Shown: piece after piece, positions 43,460 through 56,174 of the stretch | Layout of the letters: each line of letters begins with the position of its first letter | Position numbering within the stretch: position 1 is the first letter of the stretch | From: Adiantum capillus-veneris | Lineage: Eukaryota; Streptophyta; Polypodiopsida; Polypodiales; Pteridaceae | DNA length: 64,000 nucleotides | NCBI GenBank assembly: GCA_014529385.2 | Contig: CM043947.1 | Location: forward strand, 129,074,391 to 129,138,390 | Direction of reading: 5' to 3' | Translations under genes and position numbers: made by a program | The notes under the pieces: model-generated | The model's database searches: none | What the model was told of the DNA's origin: nothing | Seen by the model: only the letters and a program-made list of their open reading frames with translations

Positions 43460-44783
43460 TAACTTCTAGTGGAAGCAATTAAGTGAAGTGTATTTGTTCG
43501 TGACTCCTTGCACAATGTTGTTTTCTCCTTGCGCCTTGGAATCTGAAAAGAAGAAAAAGTTAGATTCTGTCTTAATGTATTAAAGACAATCAAAATTTAT
43601 CGATTTAGTAACCACCTTTCTATTGTTGAGACTGAATGCATACAATTCCGGCAAAAGTGGAAGTTCTTCACATATAAGATCTACCTTGAGCTGTGCAAGA
43701 GTTGTGCTTGACATTGTCTCCATCACAGTAAGTAGTCTGTCTCAAAAGTAGAGCTCCATTGATAAAGGTTTGTTCTCGAGGCTGTTCTCTGTATCTTGGT
43801 CGAGTGGAATAAACTGCCCACTAAGAAGATGATATCTAATATAGTAAAACGATACTAAGAAATTTTGAGAGCTTATAATGAACTTGCAGATTATGGACTT
43901 CTTTTGCAAAATACAAATTTTGTTCTGTGATTGTTTCCTATCCCAATTATCATCTAAAAAGTTCAAACAACTCTCAGACTTGCAAATGAACATTGTTGCG
44001 GTATTTCTTATTTGCTCATCAAATAAAAAATCTACAAACACTTCAAGAGGCATAAATAGTGCAAGCTGAACTATTTTTGTGGCAATTGAATACTTGAGGG
44101 ACTTTTGTATATCCTGAAACAACTTATTCATAAAGATTTCCCTAGTTTGCGAAGCAGGCAAGGACCAATCCTTGCTGTCAAAGGATGGAAGTGACAAAGG
44201 AGCTACACGACCCCAACCAATGGAAGTTCTCGGTTCCACATATGACATATCATAAAAGAAAATTCCATTATGTGCAAGTTCCTTGTGTTGTCTTCCTCGG
44301 TACATTTGCTCACCAATAAATGCATGGAAAGCATAAAAAAATCCCAACTATGCTCTCAAATGGTTGCCAATCTGTCCTATTCGATGGATAAATATCTGAA
44401 ACATACCAAAGATGATATCCACCACTTAACATTCGAATATAATCATGCACTAAGCGAGATGCTGAAAATAAGTCACAGTTGGGTCCATGCCTTGGAAAAC
44501 TTGGAGGAGATGTTTGCAACCTTAAGTCTGCATGTTGGAAAGCATGTTGTATGAGGACCTCTTTCACTCGCTTGCTTTGTGCACACACTTTAAACTCTTT
44601 AACTTGACCCTTGAAAGGCTCCACGAAATCATTGTGTTGCCTCCTCTTCCTCCTCCTAGTTTGCAGTAGAACCCAACTTTCGATAGTTATTCGAGATGGT
44701 ATCCATGCTTGATCGTTTGTAGTATAACTGCTAAAAATGCTAACAGAGTCAATAGTAGTGCTAGGCCTTCGAGAAGTAGACAT
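43460..44783 (-). pseudogene. Unidentified protein gene convergent with the histone-protease gene
   Basis: ATG at 44783: MSTSRRPSTTIDSVSIFSSY, then basic TRRRKRRQH, RLVHDYIRMLSGGYHLWYVS and TDWQPFESIVG. A seven-T run near 44340 shifts the frame, which continues FYAFHAFIGEQMYRGRQHKE, FFYDMSYVEPRTSIGWGR, KIVQLALFMPLEVFVDFLFD, ENKPLSMELYF to TGA near 43742. The same frame goes on (DRLLTVMETMSSTTLAQLKV, ELPLLPELYAFSLNN) to a donor near 43610, and a last exon after TTCTTTTCAG (PRRKEKTTLCKESRTNTLHL) ends near 43460. About 450 residues. No family recognised. It ends about 200 bases from the end of the histone-protease gene. Confidence 0.5.
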
Positions 44784-44941
44784 GGTGTGCAGTAGAATGA
44801 ATACACAGAAAGGTTAGCGCAAATATGAAAAAGGAAAGAAGTTTTGAGAGGGAAGTAGAGCTACTCAAAGTCATATTTGGGCGGGAACAAAGATACTAGA
44901 TAGAGTCTTCAATGAAAGTTCTGAAATTCCTCTGTACAGAG

Positions 44942-45244
44942 TTAGTACAACTTGCGGCATTTATGCCTTGAAAGCATGAAATTGTGCAATTTGATGAACC
45001 AAAATAATATTTCCTCCCTTTTTCTAAAAGAGCTTGACTCCAAAATGTCGATTTTCAACGTAACGTTAGCCTCTTCCTCATTGGTCGAGCACCACTCTCT
45101 CTCTAGAACTGAAAGGCCCAAAAGTGAGTCAAGCTTTCTCCTAATGGTTAGTTGGCAGGGTTCAGTCTCCAGACTTGAGTAGTGGGACAAGCGTAGATAT
45201 ACTCCAAGTTTTAGAAAACCCTCACACATGGCCCTATTGAACAT
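44942..45244 (-). CDS. Small hypothetical ORF
   Basis: ATG at 45244: MFNRAMCEGFLKLGVYLRLS, then TIRRKLDSLLGLSVLEREWC, ending RHKCRKLY at 44942. About 100 codons with even composition. It lies upstream of, and in the same direction as, the gene at 44783. No domain recognised; it may be a further exon of that unit. Confidence 0.3.
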   Translation of the reverse strand: MFNRAMCEGFLKLGVYLRLSHYSSLETEPCQLTIRRKLDSLLGLSVLEREWCSTNEEEANVTLKIDILESSSFRKREEILFWFIKLHNFMLSRHKCRKLY

Positions 45245-45256
45245 GAAGGCCAACAA

Positions 45257-46566
45257 ACCATCAGTATGATCACTAGCATGTATGTATTCTCTGCCACTAT
45301 ACCATCATGATCCTATGGCCTCCCTTTGTGAAATCTTTCAATGGATCGTCTTACCATCTTTGCTATGAAGAAAGTACAAGTGGGAGGATACGGGTCTTTT
45401 TTTTGGGATCACAACTCTTGGGGATCGTCTTTCTGTGCCTTCAAGCTGGGAGAAAGGGAACTATCCACTTTGGAGTGTGGAAATGGGAAAATGGGACGAT
45501 TAGGAATAGATATGAGGACTTGAAGCTCTTTCTTAATTAATTTGCTCCAGCCACTTTATCTGGTAGCTCTAGGTGGTAAGTTAGCAATGTGGAAGGCTGG
45601 AAGCTCACGGAAGCTCATTCAGACCCTATAGTCTCTATTATAGATAGGCATCCATTGTGGCTATCTCAAGAGAGTTTGCCTACAGACCTAGAATGTGCAC
45701 TCATAGAACTCTACCTACACATTTTTTTGTCAATAGTCATTATGGTACTTCAGCTCCTACTCCAAGGTAGCATAGTGTCTTTTGTGTTGTCATGTTCAAG
45801 TTTTAAGCATGGAGTAACACTAGTTATACCTCAGTTTTAATCTTTTGCCCAATACTTCTACAAATTTTGGTTATTATAGGTACGGGAGGGGCTTGAAATG
45901 TGTGTAAAATTAATGCTTTCAGGGGAGATAGCACTAGTCAACAGTACATTTGAGTATGCCTATGAAAAATTCAAACGGTATGCATTGTGAGGGTATTTCT
46001 TTGTGTTTCATGCTATTTAGGCTAGTCTCTTATATTGCTCATAATCTTCAAGTGTAGACCATATCTTGTTCAAGAAGGTGTAGATGCTCAATGGGAAGTG
46101 GAACTGTTAGATTTTGAAAAGGCCAAGGTTTGTGTAGTGATTCATGACTTGTCAACTCTCTACCAATATTATTGCTTATTTTTGGGGGTGATAGTGTGCT
46201 TGTTTCTATTAAAGGTAACATCTTAGACTAGATTAACAATTGTTTTTAAGTGAAATTTGGCAAGGATTCTGATATTTGGCAGAAGTTTTCAGTTTTGAAT
46301 AGCAAGTTGGAAGCGTTTTTTCTTCACTATAGGATCCCAATTCTTGTGAAGGCGGTGCTTGGAAAATTCTTGTGACAATAGTAAAGTGTTCACATTGATT
46401 GACTGCTAAGAAGATTAAAGGATTTTACCAAGTTGAAGTCTGCTCAAAGAAAAACAAATTTGTCTTGGGTTTTTTTAAAAGGTGGCATATGCTCTTTGTG
46501 ACTTGATCTTTCATGACTTCTGATGTTTTTCAAAGGTGAAAGGTATTTAAATGCACATTATGGATT
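45257..46566. other. No recognisable gene
   Basis: Short frames only. Likely the LTR/leader remains of the family E element that follows, but no LTR border or primer site was found. Confidence 0.4.
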
Positions 46567-46736
46567 GTGGCATGTCGGTGTGTGCTAGAGGACAATCACT
46601 TAGAGAGTGTCTCTGTTTACGTGGGCACTCATTATTCCTCCATGTTAGGCTCTAGGCCCTCAGCGGGGGAACACAAGGTAGTATCATTGAGGACCCACAT
46701 ATTGCATCTAGTGACTCTTCCTCTGACTACGACATC

Positions 46737-49406
46737 ATGGAAGGTTACGCAATGCCCAATCCCAATAGTTCAAGCCAAGACATGCATGCCATGGGTCCAT
46801 GGTCCAGGCCGAGCATGCTTAGCCTCTTGAAGGAGACTTTTAGTAGAGCCACTCACTCCAAACATGGAGCTAGTGATGTAAATGAAGGGGGTGGGAAAGT
46901 AAATTCACCATTTATGACCAACGTAGACCTCATGCTCCTGGAGAGTGTGCGTATGAATACTCCATTCACGGCACTCCCTGACTCTTTAGAGATATTCCCC
47001 TCTAAGGTTATATTACCTCATGGTAGAAGCCTTGGAAAAGTGCAAAAGGTTGAGTGATATATCCTTGTAGGTGGGGAAAAGGAAATTGAGATCCTACACA
47101 AGGCAGAGCAATGGAGAGAGCTAAACGCAAAGGCCCCTATGTCCACATCCATGCTAGGTGAGAAATCGAGTGCTCTTGAATTAGCAACCAGTAAGGGTCA
47201 ACCCATAGAGAGCCACATTGTATCTAGTTCAAAGGACACCCCTAGCACCTCAATCCTAGATGGATCGTTTCTAAATGAAAATTGAGAGTATGAACTACAA
47301 ATGGAGACTCTAAGCGACCTATACATAGGTCACACCTATCACGTAGGTTGGTTAGATGTCCTACAATCCACATCGGGTGCTACTAGCATAGAGGATCAAC
47401 AACAAAGAGGTTGTGATGTCATCCATAGGTTTATTGAGCTAGAGAGGCAGAACAAAGGGATCCTCATGTCTTCAACAGGTCTCATGAGATTCTTGGATAC
47501 AGGGAAGGCTAAGAAACCAACTTTACCACAAATGGAGACTCCCTTGGTAAGCCCGATAGATCCTCTATATGTTGTTTTGTCAGGGGTCTCATTACAATTT
47601 GAGCCCACGAATGATAGCTTTACCTTTCCAAGTTTAGCTCATCTTTCTCTTGATGACACCATGGCTACCATGCCTACCCTAGTGATGGGCATGACAAAAA
47701 ACATGCCATGGACCTCATTTATTAGTAATGCACCACTACATGGTGGCCCAATGCCTACCACAGTACCTACTAGTGTGTATCAATCATATGCACCTATGGG
47801 TCCTCATGATCATGTACCTCCTACCCCTGCCATTGTTTCAACAACTTATACTCCATGGCCACAACATCCAAGCCCTTAAATCAATGAGACCATACTAGAG
47901 CTAGCATTAGTATGTCACATCCCACGCCTTCTATGCCTAGGGACACACATATGAACTTTGGACCACAATATGGCACAACATTGTACCCAACTTGGAACCC
48001 AAAGACTTCCTATACGCCAAATCCAATTCCAAATTCCATTCCACATGCAGTCCCAAGAGTGTCTGTCCCCACTATACCTGCTCACTTGGGTGACTTGACA
48101 ACATTTTCTCAAGCTATTGGCCAATCTATTACAAAAAATATGCATAACACGCCTGATAGAGAGCTTAGAAGTAAGGCAATACAAATAGCCAAGCTCACAC
48201 AAAAATTTAGTGGAGATGGGGATGTGAGGAAGCATATCAAAGTATTTGAACAAATATGCAATTCCCTAGGAGAACACAATGACCTTCATAAGACTAATGC
48301 TTTAAGCCTGACCTTGAGTGGAAAGGCTGGCAATTGGTATAGAACCCTAAGGGTGGAAGAAAAAAGGATTTGCCCTATTATTCTGAAAAGAGTACATATA
48401 AGAGGGAGTACTTTGGGGTGTAGCATCTTAGCTCCAGAAAGCCCAATGAGAGGAAGGGGAGTCAGTGAGAGATGAGCGCTTCAATACTAACCAATTGCTT
48501 GATAGATTCATTAGGGGACTACGACATGAGGATATCTACAATGTCATATTCATTAGAGGTATCACCACTTCAAAAGTAGTCACCACCAATGCAATCCAAT
48601 CGGAGGACAATTTAATGATTCAAGGAGAAAGAGTTTCCGTTGAGTCTAAATCTACTAGCTTGCAAGCATCAGGGCATGAGCCAATGACCATAAAGCCTAT
48701 TGCTAAAGAGCCAAAGATATCTGAGATGACTTTAACAAATCTCACCAAGGACATTCCAGAAAATCTTAGAGACAATTGTGATCCACAAAACAATCATATG
48801 TATCCAAGAAGGGAGCAACAATGGTACTCAATTTGCTACGGTCCACATCATACTAGTGAATGCTCTACGTTTAGAGTAAAATTTGATGGTAATTGTAATG
48901 CATGTGGGAGGTATGGTCATCAAGCCAAGGATTGCATAGTATTTAAATGCACGATGGCCAATAAACCAACCTTAGCATGGACAACCACACCTCGAGTTAC
49001 TGCATTGATGCCGGTCCCACCTCTTGAACAATCGTCACAACACATGGTCCCTAGGGTCTATAATGTTATTCAAACAACACCATTACTACCTCCAGTGTTA
49101 GGACCACAACCCACACATCTGAGAATCACTTGTATGAATCAAGTGGGTTGTGAATCATCTATTGCTTGTGTGGATTGCAAGGATGAGTTAGACCCTAATA
49201 TTGCCTATGGGATTGATGCACTTGAAGATAGTCCACAATACTACATGGAGGACAATTGGGGAGAAGTCAATTCTGACTATCAAGTAGTTGCTCTTGCAAT
49301 GACAGGCCAAAATATCAATTTCACTGCCAAAAGACCACCTCTTCAATTCTACGAGTGTGGGGGTCCACATCGTGTAGCCGAGTGTCCTATTAGACTACAG
49401 ATCTAA
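46737..49406 (+). pseudogene. Gypsy family E gag region
   Basis: Several frames in series. 46737-47057 and 47301-47879 share one frame (MEGYAMPNPNSSSQDMHAMG; FIELERQNKGILMSSTGLMR), separated by stops. 47912-48475 carries the gag capsid signature QKFSGDGDVRKHIKVFEQIC and SLTLSGKAGNWYRTL. 48465-49406 returns to the first frame (FIRGLRHEDIYNVIF) and has knuckles CNACGRYGHQAKDC and a degenerate CGGPHRVAEC, plus CYGPHHTSEC. The N-terminal half before the capsid domain is long and proline-rich. Confidence 0.75.
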
Positions 49407-50142
49407 TGACAAAGAATCTAAGTTAAATCTTGGTGCAAATGTGGGGACAAACTATTTAAGGCCCAGTGGTACCCTAGATGACAATCTATTCAGGAGAGGA
49501 GAAGACACGCATAGCAATTCATCTAGTGACTCTTCACTAGAAATCAACCATAATCGAGAATTAGACAAGATAAGTAAGAGATATAAGAGGCAATGATATC
49601 GAGAAAAATGTACGTGCTAGGATAAATAAAAAGAAATCTACCACGAAATGGCTTAATTATATAGGTGAATGTGATGCTCATCAAAAGATGGTAGATAATT
49701 GGGGAGAATACCTTCAAAGCATCATGTGGTGTTGTCCATAGCCCATTGACATTGCACATTTAGTGGCTATAGAGAATTCAAAGTTGAGTTGTACCGTAAG
49801 GAGACGACAAAATCGAGAGTTAGCTCAACAAAAGGAAGCGGAAATGAAATCACAGTCCACAGAACAACAAGGCCCCACAAACTTACATCCTTCACTTGAG
49901 AATTTTAAATCCTACACCATGGAGAAGCGTAAGGTTGTGTATACAAAGGTGTAGAGAACTCCTATCAATGGAAGTAATGGAGTCTATGATGGTCCAGTGA
50001 TAGTTAAGAAAATAGAGTTAGCAGACCTAGTTGAGGAGTCCAAACATGTTTTCATTGATCAAGATTTGACAGAGACTAAGGAATATGTACTCAAGGAGCT
50101 TCTCAAGGAATTCAAGGATTTTATTTTTTTATAAATCATGAT
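49407..50142 (+). pseudogene. Family E protease/linker region, decayed
   Basis: No aspartic-protease motif found. A frame at 49763-49954 (SCTVRRRQNRELAQQKEAEM) is lysine/glutamine-rich linker. Downstream, codons for ADLVEESKHVFIDQ and LKELLKEFKDFIF lead to the RT, as in other gypsy elements. Confidence 0.5.
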
Positions 50143-51561
50143 ATGGAAGGTGTTCCACCTTTCATGGTGCAACACACAATCCCCATGAATATCATGGCTA
50201 AAGCCGTCCAGCAAAGACCCTACCAATCAATCCTAAGTATGCAAAAATTGTTCAAGAAGAGATTGAAAATCTTGTTAAATGCGGATTCATATACCCTATT
50301 GAGCACTCAGAATGGGTGTCTCCAATAATTATTGTGCCACAAAATAATGGGAAACTCAGAGTGTGTATGGATCTCAAGAAGGGAAATTCTGCCACTAGGA
50401 GGGACCATTACCCCTTGCCATATTCGGAACATGTGCTTGAAAGAGTTGTAGGGAAGGAAGCTTATATCTTTTTAGATGGGTGCTCTGGATACAATCAAAT
50501 CACAATTGCTATAGAGGACCAAGCTACAACTGCTTTTATAACTGAATTTGGAGTGCTCGCATTTCGTGTTATGGCATTTGGCTTAACCAATGTCCTTGCT
50601 ACCTTCCAAACATGGATAACACTACCTTTAGAGAATATTTGAAGGATTTTTGTGAAGCTTTCTTAGATGAACTTTGTGTTTATTCCTCTTGTAAATAACA
50701 TCTAACATTTCTATGAAAAGTATTTGAAAAGTGTAGATTGTATTGCATCCCCTTTGAAATGCTAATTTTGAGTTAAAGATGGAGTCATTTTAGGGCATAT
50801 AGTGTCCAAAAATGGGATTTCCACAGATGAGTAAAATTAAATCCATTTCCAATTTTCCACCACCTATAAACTATAAACGAATTCAAAGGCTCATGGGCCA
50901 TGTTGGTTATTATTAGCGGCTTATTTTAAACTTTACTGAGATAGCTCGCCCATTGTACAAGCTTCTTATTGAGTTCCACTGGACCGCGAAGTGTGACCAT
51001 GCTTATGAGTTATTAAAAAAGGCCTTGACAAGATCTTCTATTCTACAAGTGTCCAATTGGAATGAAAGCTTTCATGTGCATGCATCAAACTTTGCTATTG
51101 GGTGTGTTCTAGATCAACCAGGAGAACATAAATTGGACCACCTCATTAGCTTTGCAAGTCGTCAATTAAATGATGCTAAGAGAAACTACACTACTACAGA
51201 GCGGGAAGGTTTAGCTATGATTTATGCAGTGAAGAAATTTTGCTACTACCGTCTTGCCAACAAGTTTTTTTTCTATGTGGATCATCAAGCATTATTGTAT
51301 CTAGTAAATAAACCTTGTTCCACAATAAGAATTACATGATAGTTATTAATTCTTCTTGAGTTTTCTTTTACCATTGTGGTGAGACCGAGTAAAAGAAATG
51401 TCATTGTGGATCATTTGTCTCGCATACCAAATGTTGAATCCCCTATTGGAATTGATGATGAATTGTTTGATACGTCCATGTTCCTAGTCAAGTGGGCTTA
51501 CTCCATCTTGACCTTTAGCTCAAGGATTATAAAGGGAGTAGTGATGAGCCTGGGACAGTAA
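50143..51561 (+). pseudogene. Family E reverse transcriptase and RNase H
   Basis: RT fingers at 50245-50642 (CGFIYPIEHSEWVSPIIIVP, LRVCMDLKKGN, RRDHYPLPYSEHVLERVV, GCSGYNQITIAIEDQ, MAFGLTN). The palm YxDD region (50643-50800) is shifted and damaged, and ILGHIVSKNGIST is readable at about 50790. RNase H at 50953-51339: YELLKKALTRSSILQ, NYTTTEREGLAMIYAVKKF, DHQALLYLVNKP. The linker to integrase (RNVIVDHLSRIPNVE) ends at 51561. Integrase and 3' LTR are absent, so the element is truncated. Confidence 0.85.
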
Positions 51562-51639
51562 CAATGTCAATATGACCACCCAAAGTTACAAAATGGAAAG
51601 CAATGAAAAACAAAGTACCCAAGAATGTAAAATCTTGAT

Positions 51640-51737
51640 TACTTCTTTAGCGTAGTAGCTAATTTCCAATCTCTTCCCTCTCATTAACCCATGTGTCCGA
51701 CTTTCCTGTTTAATATGGCTTGTATGCTTTTAGACAG
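51640..51737 (+). repeat. 97-bp direct repeat, left copy
   Basis: ACTTCTTTAGCGTAGTAGC through TATGCTTTTAGACAGCGC. The second copy is at 52462-52558 with about 10 differences. Confidence 0.85.
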
Positions 51738-51991
51738 CGCAATGTTCCTCGAGAGGAGCACCTCAAGGGTTGGGCCAACGCAACGAAGTGGCCCGCACTT
51801 CGCCCGCAACACACTCGCAACACTAGGGACGTGACAATTTTGATGGGGACATGGACAGTAGAAGTTGCAGTCAAAGGTGCGAGAAGAGCATGGAGCTGCC
51901 TTGCAAAGTCGAGTAAGGGAGCAGGAGCTAGGGGCAGGCAAGATGTCCGCCACCAAATTGGTTTCCACGGCATCTAATGGCCGCCGCAGTG

Positions 51992-52461
<470 letters not shown>

Positions 52462-52465
<4 letters not shown>

Positions 52466-52558
52466 CGTTAGCGTAGTGGAGAATTTCAAATCTCTGCCCT
52501 CTCATTAACCCACGTGTCCGACTTTCCTGTTTAATATGGCTCGTATGCTTTTTGACAG
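52462..52558 (+). repeat. 97-bp direct repeat, right copy
   Basis: ACTTCGTTAGCGTAGTGGA through TATGCTTTTTGACAGCAC. Together with the copy at 51640 it brackets the microsatellite block. Confidence 0.85.
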
Positions 52559-52759
52559 CACTACGCCATCATATTCTGACTCTATATGAATGCGGCTACC
52601 TCCACCCTATGTAATCTCATGGGCCTGTGTCACCTGAAGTAACAAGAAAGCGTATCTCCTTGCTCCATGTGTCTTGGCCTTTTAACGGCACGCACCAGCT
52701 ATAACACAGGGCTCTCTATAGCTTTCTAAAGCCAAGGTAGGAACGCAGCCCAACCACTA

Positions 52760-55260
52760 GAGGCTGTTGAAAAAAGCTGTTGTGCTTGGCACTGTCTTGG
52801 AGGCTTGAGTGCCAAGTTTTGAAAACAACCAATGAGGGACTCTCTTCAGATGGAATCACCTGTGCATGCATCTTGAAGATTGTGGCTTTGAAGGCATGAA
52901 ATGACAAGGAATCTCTCTAGATGGTCTCACCTTCACCTTTCTTTTGAAAGCATGCGGCATCTCTAGAGCAGTAGGGAAAGACAACAATTGGAATGCACTG
53001 ATTGCGGTATGTGCGCAAACGAGAGTAGGCCAGAAAGCTCTAGGCTGTTTTTAGCTGATGCGACGCGAGGGCCTCTTTCCAGTTGCACCTCTCGTCAGAT
53101 GGAATCACCGATGCATGCATGCATCTTGAAGATTGCGGCTTTGAAGGCATGCAACGACAGGGAATCTCTCTAGATGGGCTCACCTTCACCTTTCTTTTGA
53201 AAGGATGCGGCATCTCTAGAGCAATAGGCAAATACAACAATTGGAATGCACTGAGTGTAGTATGTGCACAAACGAGAGCAGGTCCAGAAAGCTCTAGGCT
53301 ATTTTCAGCTGATGCGACGCGAGGGCCTCTTTCTAGTTGCACAAGAATTCACAACTATGTTGTTAGTCAGAGGCTCTTGATAAAAGGTGTCGTGCTTAGC
53401 ACTGTCTTTCTCAATATGTATGCAAAGAGAGGTCTTCTCTCGGAATGCAATCACCTACACATGCATCTTGAAGGCATGTGGCTCTACGCAAGATGCTGAT
53501 ATGGGCACAAAAATTCACAATTAAATTGTTAGTCAGAGGCTATTGAAAAAAGATGTCGTGCTTGGCACTATCTTGGTCAATATGTATGCCAAATGTGGAG
53601 CGCTTGAGAAAGCACAAAAAGTGCTTGATGAGGCTCCTGTCCAGCACTAATTGTGGGATGTGCAAAAGAAGAGGAGCTCCAGAGGCTGTCATGCTTGGCA
53701 GTGTCTTGGTCGATATGTATGCCAAATGTGATGTGCTTGAGAAAGCACAGAAAGTGATTGAGCAACTTCCTGTCCTGAATGTTGTCTTTGGGAATGCACT
53801 GATTGTGGGATGTGCGCAAGAAGAGCAGTCTCTAGGCTGCTCTTTTCAATAGAAGCAAAGCATCGAAATGCATTGGTTGCAGGTCGAGAAAGCTCTAGAA
53901 TGTTTTCCACTTCCTACGCATAGTGTGGACTTTTGGAGTCCACTGATTGCAGTATTTTCCACAGAAGAAAACTCTAGTCTGTTTACACCAATTGCAATTG
54001 TGTACGCGTGCATCTTGAAGGCATATAGTTCTACACAATATTCTCTTATGGACACAAAAATTGAGACTGATATTGTTAGTCACGGGCTGTTGATCACCTA
54101 TGCAATCACCTATGTGTGCATCTTGAAGGCATGTAGTTGTACGCAAGATGCTCTTATGGACACAACAATTGAGACTAATATTGTTAGTCATATGGTGCTT
54201 GGAAATGCCTTGGCATGATATCTATGCCAGATGTGGTGCGCTTGAGAAACCACAAAAAGTCCTTGAGGAGCCTCTTGCTAGGAATGTCACCTCTTTGAAT
54301 GCACTGATTGTAGTATTTTCCATAGGAGAAAACTCTAGTCTGCTTACACCAATTGCAATCGCGTACGCATGCATCTTGAAGGCATGTAGCTCTACGCAAG
54401 ATGCTCTTATGGACACAAAAATTGAGACTGGTATTGTTAGCCACGGTCTATTGATCACCTATGCAATCACCTATGCGTGCATCTTGAAGGCATGTAGCTC
54501 TATGCAAGATGCTCTTATGGCCTGGGTAGGTCACCTAAGAAAAATGTAACCTATCACATGAGTTCAACAGAAGGGTATTTAAAGTTCTTGAAACTTACAG
54601 AAATATATATATAGAAGGGATACTATTTTCCAAATTTGAAAAAAACTTACAGATTTTAAAAGAAAAGGGTACATTTTATTCCTTTAAAAATCCACAGATA
54701 AGGGGTTTTACAAATATGTCTTGAACGCACGTGATATGGTAGTTTTACACATAGTGAACCCCCCGAGTCTTATGGACACAATAATTGAGACTGATATTGT
54801 TAGTGACATAGTGCCTGGCAATGCCTTTGGGCGATATGTATGCTAGATGTGGTGCGCTTGACAAAGCACAAAAATTTCTTGAGGAGATTATTGCCAGAAA
54901 TGTTGCATCTTTGAATGCACTGATTGTGGGATGTGTGCAACAAGAGCAGGGCCAGAAAGCTCTAGCATATTTTCAGTGGATGCAAAGCATTGGAATGCAC
55001 TTTTCCCATAATACACACAACATGAAGCAGATGCAAACGGAAAGCGTTTCTACAAATGCATTCACCTATGCTTGCACCTTGAAGGCTATTGACCTTATGC
55101 AAGCTGTTGACATGGGTGAGATAATTAATGAGAAGATACCTGGTCTGACGTTGTTGGTAAGGGATGTCATGCTTGGTAGTGCTTGGTTGATATGTATGCC
55201 AAATGTGGTACTGTCACGAAATGTCACCTCTTGGAAATCACTGATTGCGGGATGTGTGCA
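52760..55260 (+). pseudogene. Pentatricopeptide-repeat (PPR) pseudogene pieces, tandemly duplicated
   Basis: PPR proteins bind organelle RNA. Plus-strand remnants with PPR signatures occur near 53575 (NMYAKCGALEKAQKVLDEAP), 53700 (VDMYAKCDVLEKAQKVIEQL), 54225 (DIYARCGALEKPQKVLEEPL) and 54825-55260 (DMYARCGALDKAQKFLEE, NALIVGCVQQEQGQKALAYF, NAFTYACTLKAIDLMQAVDM). Stops and shifts break every stretch. Segments are duplicated: 52851 repeats at 53100 (offset 249), and the unit with ACILKACSSTQDALMDTKIE recurs about 54000-54200 and 54350-54500. The wording YAKCGALEKA and GCAQ resembles the large PPR families of ferns and mosses. Confidence 0.8.
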
Positions 55261-55267
55261 ATAGGAG

Positions 55268-56155
55268 TGTTTGGTGGATACGAGCAAGCAAGCGTATGCA
55301 CACCAAACCCGGCGGATACTCTATTTTTTCGGCAAAAACCCTGTAATTCTACCTAAATTGAGTTGTAATCAGAAGAAGATTAGACCATATTCTTTTTATG
55401 TTCTCTAAGTCTACCCCTTGTAAGAGGCCGGTTGGCCATGGGAAAGTCCCCTAACTTTTAAATTCAAAACCCTTAGTTTTGAAAGGATAATCATCATTAG
55501 CTTGGAGAAGAAAACGTGCGCTGCAAAAAGCTTCTTGTGTCTACACTTTGTAATCGTCATTTCTCCTGAATGGGTAATCGGAATTCTATTCCGAATAGTA
55601 CATTGTGTTCCTTGTCTCTTGCTCTTCCATCTAATTGTAATCATTTCCAATTTAGCTGTGGTTTGCGACGAGTTGTTTGTGAGCTAAATGCATTGATTTG
55701 GGAGTTAAAATGGTTGTTTTTTGATGTTTTGACCTTGGATAAGTGTTTCTATGCTTAAGGAGGATCTTTCCAAGTTCTTCTATTTCAGTTTTTAGCACAT
55801 TTTTTATGATGGATCGTGATTTATGTACCTTCCAAGATGGTGACAGAACTTGGTAGAAATGAGATCATAATTGTTGTGATACCTCTCCTTAATTTTCATG
55901 ACATCCCAGATTCGTTTGGATACCGAAACAGTGTGATTAAGTTGAGTGTTGAGAACGGACGCATACTGATTGTCTGACTAGGAAGTGGTTGATTTTCTTT
56001 TGTTGTACAAACGAGTAGTCTTCAAGTTCACTTTGGTGAGATTGACGCCCTCATTAAGTCTCCGTGCCCCACCCCGAGTCGCTTCCTTGCATATTGACAT
56101 TATGTTAGTACAAAAGAGCTATGTTGCAGACGTGCGTCGCGGCGACCCGCTAACA
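55268..56155 (+). repeat. 5' LTR of gypsy family D (about 888 bp)
   Basis: Starts TGTTTGGTGGATACG and ends CCCGCTAACA, directly before a tRNA-Asp-type primer site. The left border is chosen from the TG and the end of PPR similarity, so it may be off by some bases. The 3' LTR is outside the window. Confidence 0.65.
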
Positions 56156-56156
56156 T

Positions 56157-56174
56157 TGGCGCCGTTGCCGGGGA
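56157..56174 (+). other. Primer binding site, tRNA-Asp type, family D
   Basis: TGGCGCCGTTGCCGGGGA, the 18-base site common in plant gypsy elements, one base inside the LTR end. Confidence 0.9.

Noticed and set aside
45307-45540. Possible LINE or transposase fragment (glycine/tryptophan-rich frame)
   Set aside because: No catalytic motif, and neighbouring frames are equally open. Left unassigned.
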